Source: CANLBN01 sp034111645 (lineage in GTDB: Bacteria > Pseudomonadota > Gammaproteobacteria > Pseudomonadales > Cellvibrionaceae). Taken from it: a stretch of 7,158 bases of DNA. The DNA lies in assembly GCA_034111645.1 (NCBI GenBank), contig JAWUWW010000074.1, positions 1 through 7,158 on the forward strand, given 5' to 3'. The notes under the pieces were generated by a model. It was given only the letters and a program-made list of their open reading frames with translations. It searched no databases and had not been told where the DNA came from. Shown one piece after another: positions 1 through 6,220 of this stretch. The position numbers were made by a program, and so were the translations under genes. Every line of letters starts with the position of its first letter. Positions within the stretch are counted from its first letter, which is position 1.

Positions 1-2
1 AC

Positions 3-1229
3 CTCCCTTTTCATGATTTAACCACTTCACTCGAAAAAGAATTACTTCGTCTTCATTATTCTGAGTCGACTCTAAAGTCCTATCGCAGAATGTGGTGTCG
101 TATCACCACCTTTCTGGAAAATGAAGGCGTTGAACACTTTACCGAAGAAATTGGTATGCGTTTTATAGACAAGGAGTATGACTTTTTTGAATTGGAGAAA
201 ACGGGAAAGCTTAAACAATCGGACATTAACGCTTTTCGAATTGTTCGAATGCTGGGTGACTTTCAACAGCATAGCAGTATTTTGCGTCGATATTATAAGC
301 AAAGGGGGTTGTTACAGACCGACGAATTCAAAGAAATACTACAACGCTACGTCATTCATTGTCAGCACAAGGAATATGCGATCTCAACGCAAAATCACTA
401 CAGAAAAATCACCGAGAAGTTTCTGAGTTTCCTGGAGTCACAACATGTAAAACTAACGACAGAGTTCACTGCAAAACAACTATCTGATTACATCAGTACT
501 CTGTTAGGCTTCAGCTACAAAACCGTAGAGCAACAACTCTGTGGATTGCGGTCTTTTCTTCGTTATTTGCACAGCAACAATCTTCATCAGCAGGATCTGA
601 CAACCGCCATACCGCCATTAAAATCGAGGAAGCAAAACCGAATACCTTCCGTCTGGACCCAGGAAAATGTGATCAAACTGCTTGAAGTGATCGATAGGGG
701 GAATCCTGCCGGAAAAAGAGATTATGCCATAATTATCCTGGTCTCAAGGTTGGGCTTGCGGACAATCGACATCAAACGTCTTAAACTGGATAATTTGAAA
801 TGGCGTGACAACCGACTCGAATTTGTACAGTCGAAAACATCTGGAATGCTTAGCCTCCCCCTGTTGCCCGATATCGGCTGGGCCATCATTGACTATCTGA
901 AAAATGGACGGCCGAAAGTCGAATCACCCTATGTATTTTTGAGACAGTTAGCCCCATTGGAGCCATTCTCGGATGAAGACCACCTTCATCAAATCATCGT
1001 CAAGTATATGAGACTGGCCAAAATTCCTATATCGCCTAAAACACGCAAAGGTATGCATTCCCTGCGGCACACGCTTGCAAGTCGGTTACTTAATGAAAAT
1101 ACCCCTTTGCCAATCATTTCTGACATATTGGGTCACATCAGTTCGGATTCTACAGCCATCTATTTGAAAGTGGATATCGACAGGTTGCGTGAATGCTCAC
1201 TTGATCCAGAAAAGGTATTTGAATCATGA
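3..1229 (+). CDS. ritA: Tyrosine recombinase RitA (5'-partial)
   Basis: First gene of the recombinase trio, a site-specific DNA integrase of the phage-integrase family. Counting from the internal ATG at 90, the catalytic residues are R224 (in LGLR), K249 (SKTSG), H323 and R326 (HSLRH), H349 (LGHI) and the nucleophile Y358 (AIYLK), so it looks active. The frame stays open from position 3, and the residues before the ATG at 90 (SESTLKSYRR) are typical of a SAM-like core-binding helix. The ATG at 90 is therefore internal and the real start lies left of the window. The N-terminal half seems to hold two helical core-binding-like segments, one just before and after position 90 and one at about 330-590, which explains a size above 408 residues against about 330 for its partners. 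The stop overlaps the next start in an ATGA junction, suggesting translational coupling. Confidence 0.9.
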   Translation, partial: LPFHDLTTSLEKELLRLHYSESTLKSYRRMWCRITTFLENEGVEHFTEEIGMRFIDKEYDFFELEKTGKLKQSDINAFRIVRMLGDFQQHSSILRRYYKQRGLLQTDEFKEILQRYVIHCQHKEYAISTQNHYRKITEKFLSFLESQHVKLTTEFTAKQLSDYISTLLGFSYKTVEQQLCGLRSFLRYLHSNNLHQQDLTTAIPPLKSRKQNRIPSVWTQENVIKLLEVIDRGNPAGKRDYAIIILVSRLGLRTIDIKRLKLDNLKWRDNRLEFVQSKTSGMLSLPLLPDIGWAIIDYLKNGRPKVESPYVFLRQLAPLEPFSDEDHLHQIIVKYMRLAKIPISPKTRKGMHSLRHTLASRLLNENTPLPIISDILGHISSDSTAIYLKVDIDRLRECSLDPEKVFES

Positions 1230-2209
1230 ATCCATTTAGCTATAACAGCCCGCTTAAACAATGTATACAAGCAATGATCAATGAAAAACGAGCATTGGGA
1301 TATAAATATGACAGCAGTGCTCGATTACTTTACAAGTTTGACCAATTTTGCCTGACATATGGTTGCACTGCGCCCATTTTATCAAAGGAACTTGTCCTGG
1401 CATGGTGCCAAAAACATCCAAATGAAGCACAAGCGACCTATAGAACCAAACTGACTGTGATCAGGCAACTCGCGATGCACATGGATCGTATCGGTATGAA
1501 CGCTTTTGTATTGCCCTTAAATTATACGCCAAAGGGACCTAAATATGTTCCCTACATCTTTAGCAACAAAGAGCTGACAACATTCTTTGAACAGACTGAT
1601 AGCTGTCATTATTGCGCTGAAGTACCACATAGACAATGGATCATGCCGTTGTTATTTCGAATGCTATATAGCTGCGGTTTGCGCATCTCGGAAGCGCTAA
1701 ACCTTAAAATGGTGGACGTTAATTTACAGATTGGCGTACTGACAATCATTGATGGGAAGTTTAACAAAGACCGGTTGGTGCCCATATCCCCAGCACTACA
1801 GATACGTTGCTACGACTACGTTAAAAGGGTTCATGCATTTTCAGACGAACAGGCGTATTTTTTTCCAGCTCTCAATGGGAAAGCGGTAAGTAGACGAAAT
1901 GCATATAGCAATTTCAGAAAGTTCTTATGGCAATCCCGTATTTCACATGGTGGCTGGGGGAAAGGACCCAGAGTGCACGACTTCCGCCACACTTTTGCTG
2001 TTCATTGTATGAGATATTGGGTATTTCAAGGAAAGGATCTGGCCGCTTACTTGCCCATTCTAAAAACATATTTAGGCCATCACTCATTCAGCGACACAGC
2101 GCAATACTTAAGGCTTACCGCCGAGCTTTATCCAGATATAACAAAGAAAATGGAAGTAGCCTATGGGCATGTTATCCCCATTACTGGAGGCGATGATGAA
2201 ACCAACTGA
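1226..2209 (+). CDS. ritB: Tyrosine recombinase RitB
   Basis: Second recombinase of the trio, 327 residues. Its ATG overlaps the upstream stop as ATGA; only a weak AAAGG sits ten bases before it, so translation probably depends on coupling to ritA. Residues of about 1-110 form the helical core-binding domain (LGYKYDSSARLLYKFDQF). The catalytic domain follows with R153 (CGLRISEAL), K178 (DGKFNKDR), H251 and R254 (HDFRHTF), H285 (LGHHS) and the nucleophile Y294 (AQYLR). All six positions are present, so an active enzyme is expected. In RIT elements the three recombinases are conserved together and in this order, which implies distinct roles, for example different sites or subunits of a mixed synaptic complex. 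The division of labour is not established from sequence. Confidence 0.92.
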   Translation: MNPFSYNSPLKQCIQAMINEKRALGYKYDSSARLLYKFDQFCLTYGCTAPILSKELVLAWCQKHPNEAQATYRTKLTVIRQLAMHMDRIGMNAFVLPLNYTPKGPKYVPYIFSNKELTTFFEQTDSCHYCAEVPHRQWIMPLLFRMLYSCGLRISEALNLKMVDVNLQIGVLTIIDGKFNKDRLVPISPALQIRCYDYVKRVHAFSDEQAYFFPALNGKAVSRRNAYSNFRKFLWQSRISHGGWGKGPRVHDFRHTFAVHCMRYWVFQGKDLAAYLPILKTYLGHHSFSDTAQYLRLTAELYPDITKKMEVAYGHVIPITGGDDETN

Positions 2210-3206
2210 CTTTGCAAAGGCGCTTTCTCATTATCTGTCAAACTACTTGCCCGGACAGCGTAATGTCAGCCCCAACACGATCAAGTCGTATCGGGATACG
2301 TTTAAATTATTGCTTACTTATTGCAAACAATGCGAGGGAATTGCAATTGAAAAGCTCTGCATAAGGCATATTGATAAGCCATTTATCCTCAACTTCCTTG
2401 GTTGGCTTGAAAACGACAGAAACAATGGTATCTCTACACGAAATCAACGATTGGCCTGTCTTCATGGTTTTTTCAGGTATTTGCAAATTGAAGCACTGGA
2501 TGGTTTATTATCGCACCAGCAAGTGCTCTCGATCCCGATGAAAAAAACACAAAAACCGATGATAATTCACCTGACACCCGATGCTTTAAAATGCATCCTT
2601 GCCCAACCGGATTTAACCAAGTCTCGTGGGCGCCGTGATTTAACGCTCCTATCGCTATTATATGATTCGGGAGCCCGTGTACAAGAGATCGCTGACCTGC
2701 AAGTTGGCGATGTTCGATTAGATCCACCGCCAATTCTTACACTGACTGGTAAAGGAAATAAAAAGAGACAAATACCGTTGATGGGCAATACAGAATTATT
2801 GTTAACACAGTATATGCGGGAAGCAAATCTGCTAATAAATGGCTTACAGACCCGGCCCTTGTTTATCAACACGCAACGACGAAAAATGACGAGAGCTGGG
2901 ATCGCATTCATTCTGGATAAATACGTCACTCAAGCGAGAGCAACCTCGCAGCTACTCCCTGATAAAGTAACACCGCATATTTTTCGGCACACAAAGGCGA
3001 TGCACCTGCTGCAAGCTGGCGTCAATAAAGTCTATATTCGAGATCTTTTAGGGCATGTTGACGAAGCGACAACCGAAATCTACGCTCATGCAGATACGGA
3101 ATTGAAACGTAAAGCGTTAGAAAAGGCTTATCCTAATATGGTAAAAACTGAATTGCCGGAGTGGACCAAAGATGATGATCTACTTATCTGGCTAGACAGT
3201 CTATAG
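2196..3206 (+). CDS. ritC: Tyrosine recombinase RitC
   Basis: Third recombinase of the trio, 336 residues from the chosen start. A strong GGAGG at 2186-2190 sits five bases before the ATG at 2196. An adjacent ATG at 2193 is too close, and an ATG at 2163 would add residues that merely overlap the end of ritB. The N-terminal domain (NVSPNTIKSYRDTFKLLL, then a second helix pair ending in GFFRYLQ) is a typical core-binding fold. The catalytic residues are R161 (SGARVQEI), K186 (GKGNKKR), H261 and R264 (HIFRHT), H287 (LGHVD) and the nucleophile Y296 (EIYAH), all intact. It is the most XerD-like of the three. The gene overlaps ritB by 14 bp and ends about 17 bases before the first copy of the repeated motif at the element's end. 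Confidence 0.92.
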   Translation: MKPTDFAKALSHYLSNYLPGQRNVSPNTIKSYRDTFKLLLTYCKQCEGIAIEKLCIRHIDKPFILNFLGWLENDRNNGISTRNQRLACLHGFFRYLQIEALDGLLSHQQVLSIPMKKTQKPMIIHLTPDALKCILAQPDLTKSRGRRDLTLLSLLYDSGARVQEIADLQVGDVRLDPPPILTLTGKGNKKRQIPLMGNTELLLTQYMREANLLINGLQTRPLFINTQRRKMTRAGIAFILDKYVTQARATSQLLPDKVTPHIFRHTKAMHLLQAGVNKVYIRDLLGHVDEATTEIYAHADTELKRKALEKAYPNMVKTELPEWTKDDDLLIWLDSL

Positions 3207-3222
3207 CACAATGTTGAACAAT

Positions 3223-3289
3223 ATTATGTAAAGTAAATCGGCATACACTCCATCAAAACCAAGGCTTACAGTCATTTACTTCGCATAAT
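3223..3289. repeat. Imperfect inverted repeat, inner part of RIT right end
   Basis: The 16-bp arm at 3223-3238 (ATTATGTAAAGTAAAT) is matched by its reverse complement at 3274-3289 with 14 of 16 bases identical, separated by 35 bp. Both arms carry the TTATGTAAAG motif (the right arm as the variant TTATGCGAAG on the minus strand), which recurs in the palindrome further right. Position after ritC and inside the element's end suggests recombinase binding sites; that role is inference. Confidence 0.7.
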
Positions 3290-3295
3290 CACTTA

Positions 3296-4045
3296 CTATG
3301 CATAAGGCGGGTTATGTAAAGCTTTACATAACCCGCCCTGTGGAACACCTTCCACAGTGGCATGAATTTCCCTACTACCTCTTTCAATGTATCCTGCGTT
3401 TAACCATTGAGTTAACATTTTCCGATCAAGCATTGTGTTCGATTCAATCCACTTGTGGTCAATTTTATCGAAACAAGCTTTGATATCCCCTTCCAGCACA
3501 TAGGTTGCCGATACGCTTCTGCTCAGTACATTGAAGCAATGAGCAATAGCATCAGCAGTCGAGCGTTTGGGTCTAAAACCATATGCACAGGGGTCCGCTT
3601 TCACTTCCGTGACAGGTTCAAGGCCTAGTAAATGCAAGGCTTGTTGTGCACGGCAGTGTAGCGTGGGGATGGAAAGTGGCCTTTGTTGACCGTTTTTCTT
3701 CGGAATATAAATGCGCCTTAATGGTTGTGAGTGATATCCTTTTCTGTGAAGCGCTTTTGCTGCCTCGAACTTTTGCCGGTGTGTTGACCAAACGACACCA
3801 TCGATACCAGGGGTTTTAGCCCCTGGGCTTGCAGTCACCCGTTTTACTGCCAGTAACTTGGCGTAAAACGAGTGAGTTAGCAGCCATTGCAGGGCTTTCG
3901 CTTTGCCTTGTCTGCCTTCTCGAATAGCCTTTGCAATACGCATTTGCAGTCGCTTGACCTCTACCTCTACTGTTCGCCAGTCAATGGCGCCCCAGTTAGC
4001 GAAGTCTGAGGATGCACCAGCTGATGGGATTGCCATTGCCGTCAT
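3296..4045 (-). pseudogene. Group II intron reverse transcriptase/maturase, N-terminal half
   Basis: This is the LtrA-type intron-encoded protein, which normally reverse-transcribes the intron and helps it splice. The start (MTAMAIPSAG) is preceded by GAGG eight bases upstream. Visible parts are the N-terminal RT0 region with TPGIDGVVW, RT motifs 1 and 2 (RRIYIPKKNGQQRPLSIPT and AYGFRPKRSTADAI), motif 3 with the first catalytic Asp region (LEGDIKACFDKIDH) and the start of motif 4 (VEGVPQGG). The frame then runs into the palindrome and ends with an unrelated tail, LCKALHNPPYA. The YADD active-site motif, the thumb/maturase domain and any HNH domain are missing, against a usual length of over 400 residues. 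The break coincides with the RIT end, so disruption by that insertion is the simplest explanation. The truncated protein should be inactive. Confidence 0.9.
3306..3337. repeat. 32-bp perfect palindrome at RIT right end
   Basis: GGCGGGTTATGTAAAG at 3306-3321 is followed with no spacer by its exact reverse complement at 3322-3337. The core repeats the TTATGTAAAG motif of the inner repeat in both orientations, and a further variant copy (TTATGCATAG, minus strand) lies at 3296-3305. A spacer-free palindrome next to the junction with foreign DNA fits a tyrosine recombinase core site, where two monomers bind inverted arms. It could instead act as a bidirectional transcription barrier between ritC and the opposing intron, but there is no T tract. 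Confidence 0.8.
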
Positions 4046-4636
4046 TTGCTTTTCCTCATTAATTGATTCTCCAAATTCTCTTGCAAAGAAAGACCTGTCG
4101 GACGTTAGCTCACTTTCGTGTCAGGCAAAGTCTGAACCTGTATCCACCCCATTACAGAGCAGCATTCGCTTCTTCCAACATCCTCACTTGCACTACTATC
4201 GGCTTACCTTACGGTAAGCTTTCCCGAAGGGGGAGCAATACAAGGTTCCCACGTTCCGCGTGACAAAGCCTGTCGGGTTAGGCGCCCACTTTCGACCGGG
4301 AGAACTCAATAGCCATGAAGTAACCATAAGCCACGGTTACCTGCCATCCTCCGTTGCCTGTTTGGCCAAAGCGTAACAACCACTTACGCTCATTTATGAA
4401 TAACGATCTTTATCATGGATTCACATATGTTCGCCATACCGACTACCTAGCCCTTACCCGATTGTGGTTATCAGGAAGATACGCCTCTCGCGATTAGTAT
4501 CCCACCTTGCGGTATTGGTACATTGTCAGGGTCGCTCTTTATTCAGACCCCTAGGTTTGCCTGATGGCACAGGCAGTCACTGCCGAAACTTCCTTTTTCC
4601 GTAGTGACAGCTACATCTCGCAACTTCGTGTCGAAC
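3338..4636 (-). mobile_element. Group II intron, 5' fragment (3' part lost)
   Basis: On the minus strand, about 590 bases of structured non-coding sequence precede a maturase-type reverse transcriptase frame, which is the layout of a bacterial group II intron with the ORF in domain IV. The leader has RNA-like hairpins: a 7-bp stem capped by a GTAA (GNRA) loop at 4202-4219, a UUCG-capped stem near 4223-4231, and a longer hairpin at about 4320-4340. GNRA loops are standard tertiary contacts in these ribozymes. The 5' boundary is tentative: GTTCGACACGAAG starting at about 4636 is the best candidate, although it departs from the usual GUGYG. RT domains after motif 4 and intron domains V and VI are absent, so this copy cannot splice alone. 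Confidence 0.75.
4046..4636 (-). ncRNA. Group II intron ribozyme, domain I-III region
   Basis: This stretch has no convincing gene on either strand and lies directly upstream of the intron RT start. On the minus strand it is rich in stem-loops, including a perfect GCTTACC-GTAA-GGTAAGC hairpin (4202-4219). It most likely forms domains I to III and the start of domain IV of the intron RNA. I could not assign the exon-binding sequences or fold the whole domain by eye. Confidence 0.6.
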
Positions 4637-4666
4637 GACTCATTTCATATTGGACAAGGCTAAATA

Positions 4667-4695
4667 TTGCAATTTAAAGTTTTGTCTTTTAGACT
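4667..4695 (+). promoter_or_regulatory. Possible sigma70 promoter for the outer-membrane protein gene
   Basis: TTGCAA at 4667-4672 and TAGACT at 4690-4695 are separated by 17 bp; each matches four of six consensus bases. It lies between the presumed intron 5' end and the barrel-protein gene. A small hairpin follows in the leader (CCACA at 4705-4709, TGTGG at 4714-4718, then five T at 4721-4725), which might attenuate transcription. Both readings are weak. Confidence 0.35.
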
Positions 4696-4748
4696 CTTAT
4701 GCAGCCACAATGATGTGGTGTTTTTGAATATTGTTTTTAAGGAAAAAT

Positions 4749-5258
4749 ATGAATTCAACTTTAAAAAGCTTAACAATTGTAAGTTTATTAGCCGCATCAT
4801 CTTTCGTAAGTGCTGAAGGCTGGAATTTCGGTGGCGGTTACGCTAACTATATGGAAGATGACGCTGGATTAGATATTAGTTTAGACGTAATCTACGCCAG
4901 TGTCGGTTATACTTATGATTCAGGCAAAGTGTCGTTTATGCCTGAGCTACGATTAGGTGTTGGTGTTGGTGATGACTCTATTCAAGGTGTCAATGTTGAA
5001 ATTGATACCCTTTTGATTGCTAGTATTCGCGGTCAATATAACGTAACAGAGAGTTTTGGTGTTTTCTTACAACCTAGCTACGGTCACTTAGAAGCCACTG
5101 TAAATTTTAATGGCGTTAGTGTATCGGAAGATGAATGGGAGTTTGGCTTTGGTGGCGGAGCTTCATTCCAAATATCTGAATCAGCTTCAATCGAAGCAAT
5201 GTATGAAGCGTTTGCTGAAGCAGATATTCTATCTGTAGGTTTTAGAATGACATTCTAA
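4749..5258 (+). CDS. Small outer-membrane beta-barrel protein
   Basis: A 169-residue protein. The ATG at 4749 is chosen because AAGGA lies five bases upstream and the following residues form a signal peptide: a Lys-containing start, a hydrophobic core (LTIVSLLAASSF) and a VSA cleavage site before EGWNF. An upstream TTG at 4731 would put charged residues before it and has no ribosome site. The mature part alternates hydrophobic and polar residues, is rich in Gly, aromatic and acidic residues, and ends in FRMTF; a C-terminal Phe is the usual recognition signal for the BAM assembly machinery. Size and pattern fit an eight-stranded barrel of the OMP_b-brl/OmpA-barrel type. The substrate or role cannot be inferred. 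The gene stands alone between an intron fragment and repeat-rich DNA. Confidence 0.85.
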   Translation: MNSTLKSLTIVSLLAASSFVSAEGWNFGGGYANYMEDDAGLDISLDVIYASVGYTYDSGKVSFMPELRLGVGVGDDSIQGVNVEIDTLLIASIRGQYNVTESFGVFLQPSYGHLEATVNFNGVSVSEDEWEFGFGGGASFQISESASIEAMYEAFAEADILSVGFRMTF

Positions 5259-5265
5259 GGCTCAA

Positions 5266-5293
5266 AGCAAAGGTGGCTGAAACCACCTTTGCT
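5266..5293 (+). terminator. Hairpin after the barrel-protein gene
   Basis: An 11-bp perfect stem (AGCAAAGGTGG at 5266-5276 pairing with CCACCTTTGCT at 5283-5293) with a six-base loop begins eight bases after the stop codon. Position and strength fit a transcription terminator or mRNA-stabilising 3' hairpin. It lacks the T tract of a classic intrinsic terminator, so termination is not certain. Confidence 0.55.
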
Positions 5294-5559
5294 GACAAAA
5301 AACATTTCATCTAACACCCTAAACACCCCGCTTCTTATTTTTTATTTCCACTTTATCTTTAACAAAATATCTCCAACATAGTGAGAGTACTAAATTACTC
5401 GATCTATGCAACAGGTTTATTTAGGATGAAATCACCTTGCTACTACCTTACTTGGTTAAGCTCGCAGTCAATTCAAAGTAATACTACTCTGCAAATTGAT
5501 ACAACAGAGTGGTTTCTGACCGATGACTCTTATATTTTTACCTTTGTTGGACCCAAAAA
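5294..5559. other. Intergenic region without a supported gene
   Basis: An AT-rich stretch between the barrel-protein hairpin and the repeat cluster. A 66-codon frame with a GTG start at 5381 crosses it, but it has no ribosome binding site, no recognisable motif, and its last codons run into the repeat at 5560. No RNA gene or promoter stands out. Confidence 0.5.
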
Positions 5560-5633
5560 GTTAACAGGACAGTCATCGTAATTAAAGGCAAAATAATTTT
5601 TTTTGCTGCTCGTTAACATGGCTGTCCTGTTAA
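5560..5633. repeat. REP/MITE-like inverted repeat
   Basis: TTAACAGGACAGTCAT at 5561-5576 and ATGGCTGTCCTGTTAA at 5618-5633 are reverse complements at 15 of 16 positions, enclosing 41 bp that itself contains a smaller GCAAAA/TTTTGC pairing. The whole could fold into a long hairpin. Such units resemble repeats left by or mobilised by REP-associated or small transposases; no transposase gene is present here, so the class is inference. Confidence 0.6.
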
Positions 5634-5660
5634 TTGACTTTTCTCTGTTAATTGACTTTT
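5627..5660 (+). repeat. Tandem 18-bp-period repeat
   Basis: The 16-bp sequence CTGTTAATTGACTTTT occurs at 5627-5642 and exactly again at 5645-5660. The first copy overlaps the right arm of the neighbouring inverted repeat, so this looks like a duplication of its edge. A degenerate further copy of the left arm (GACAATCATCATAA against GACAGTCATCGTAA) follows at about 5669-5692. Confidence 0.75.
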
Positions 5661-5692
5661 GCTATCAATAATTAAAGAGACAATCATCATAA

Positions 5693-5831
5693 GACGTGTC
5701 GCTTTGCCGCTGCTCAATTCAGGTTTTTTTGATAAATCCCTTATAAAACATGGTCTGTGGGAGCAGTGTTTTTAGCATGGCTGGCTTTGTAATTCTTTGT
5801 AATTGCAATTGCTGATCCTCAAAAAATAATA
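5693..5831. other. Intergenic region, possible decayed upstream part of integrase
   Basis: No gene, RNA or clear promoter is visible. The frame of the downstream integrase remnant is open back to 5793 and blocked by TAA at 5790, but the residues encoded there do not look like an integrase. The missing upstream domains of that enzyme were not found in the other plus-strand frames. Confidence 0.4.
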
Positions 5832-6167
5832 TTGGGGCTAAGGCGTCCTTGGCTGAAATTTATTCTGCGGCAAATATCTGCGGGTTTACGTCGGCGCTAT
5901 CAGCCGGGAAAATTATCTGAGATGACCGCTAAATATGTAAAAATGGCAGGACTAAAACGCAGCTCAGGTGCTTGCCACCTATTCCGCCACGTTACTGCAA
6001 CCAGTATGTTAGAAAATGGTGCTGATTTGAGGTATGTACAAGAAATGTTAGGTCATGCAGATATATCAACCACTCAGAAATATACCCATGTTACCAAGAA
6101 AGTATTAAGCAAGGCCTACAATAATAGTCACCCATCAGCTTTAAGCGAACAAAGTATAATGGAGTGA
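5832..6167 (+). pseudogene. Tyrosine recombinase/integrase, C-terminal remnant
   Basis: About 111 codons, readable from a TTG at 5832. They contain the last half of a phage-integrase catalytic domain: HLFRH (H49 and R52 counted from 5832), LGHAD (H75) and the nucleophile in TQKYTHV (Y84), followed by a short C-terminal tail. The core-binding domain, the first catalytic Arg and the catalytic Lys are absent, so it cannot be active and is best read as a 5'-truncated relic. The sequence around HVTATSMLENGADLRYVQEMLGHA resembles XerC/D-like transposon integrases rather than an integron IntI. It differs from all three RIT recombinases, so it is a trace of a separate mobile element. Its stop lies just before the promoter of the next module, and no ribosome site precedes the TTG. 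Confidence 0.8.
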
Positions 6168-6169
6168 AT

Positions 6170-6220
6170 ATGAAAATACTTGATGTGTACGTATATTTGC
6201 GTACAATATGGTTTGTGTAA
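6170..6220 (+). other. Possible 16-codon leader ORF before the toxin gene
   Basis: An ATG at 6170 has a GGAG five bases upstream (6161-6164), and the frame MKILDVYVYLRTIWFV ends at 6218-6220 in TAATG, overlapping the toxin ATG. This could couple toxin translation to a longer read-through transcript. The reading frame coincides with the promoter and operator, so chance is at least as likely. Confidence 0.2.
6180..6207 (+). promoter_or_regulatory. Promoter with overlapping inverted-repeat operator for the toxin-antitoxin-like pair
   Basis: TTGATG (6180-6185) and TACAAT (6202-6207) form a good -35/-10 pair with a 16-bp spacer. An inverted repeat, TGTACG at 6186-6191 and CGTACA at 6200-6205, covers the spacer and the -10 box. 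A dimeric repressor bound there would block RNA polymerase, as expected if the downstream DNA-binding antitoxin autoregulates. The predicted transcript start near 6213-6216 is only a few bases before the toxin ATG at 6220. Confidence 0.6.

Larger units (their letters stand above)
1..3337 (+). mobile_element. RIT (recombinase in trio) element, left end outside window
   Basis: Three tyrosine recombinase genes lie head to tail on one strand with overlapping ends (a 4-bp ATGA overlap, then about 14 bp), and each keeps a full catalytic set. This arrangement is the definition of RIT elements, in which RitA, RitB and RitC are thought to act together. The right boundary is placed at the 32-bp palindrome at 3306-3337. 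Immediately beyond it an unrelated minus-strand group II intron reverse transcriptase frame begins, already cut in the middle of a conserved motif. The left end, with the matching inverted repeat and the start of ritA, lies outside the window. The exact right boundary is uncertain by roughly ten bases because the outer bases of the palindrome also fit the intron codons. The trio call is firm; the boundary is inference. Confidence 0.85.

Noticed and set aside
2163..2195. Earlier ATG for ritC giving 11 extra residues
   Set aside because: No ribosome site before it, whereas GGAGG lies five bases before the ATG at 2196.
3306..3337. Intrinsic terminator of the ritABC operon
   Set aside because: The palindrome has no loop spacer and no T tract on either side; a recombination site fits better.
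3903..4263. Plus-strand frames opposite the group II intron
   Set aside because: They are shadows of the intron RT start and ribozyme leader; no ribosome sites or family motifs.
5381..5581. 66-codon plus-strand frame starting with GTG
   Set aside because: No ribosome site, no recognisable domain, and its end lies inside a repeated sequence; most likely chance.
5560..5692. CRISPR array or integron attC sites
   Set aside because: Repeats are inverted or directly adjacent with no regular unique spacers, and no attC core sites or IntI gene are present.
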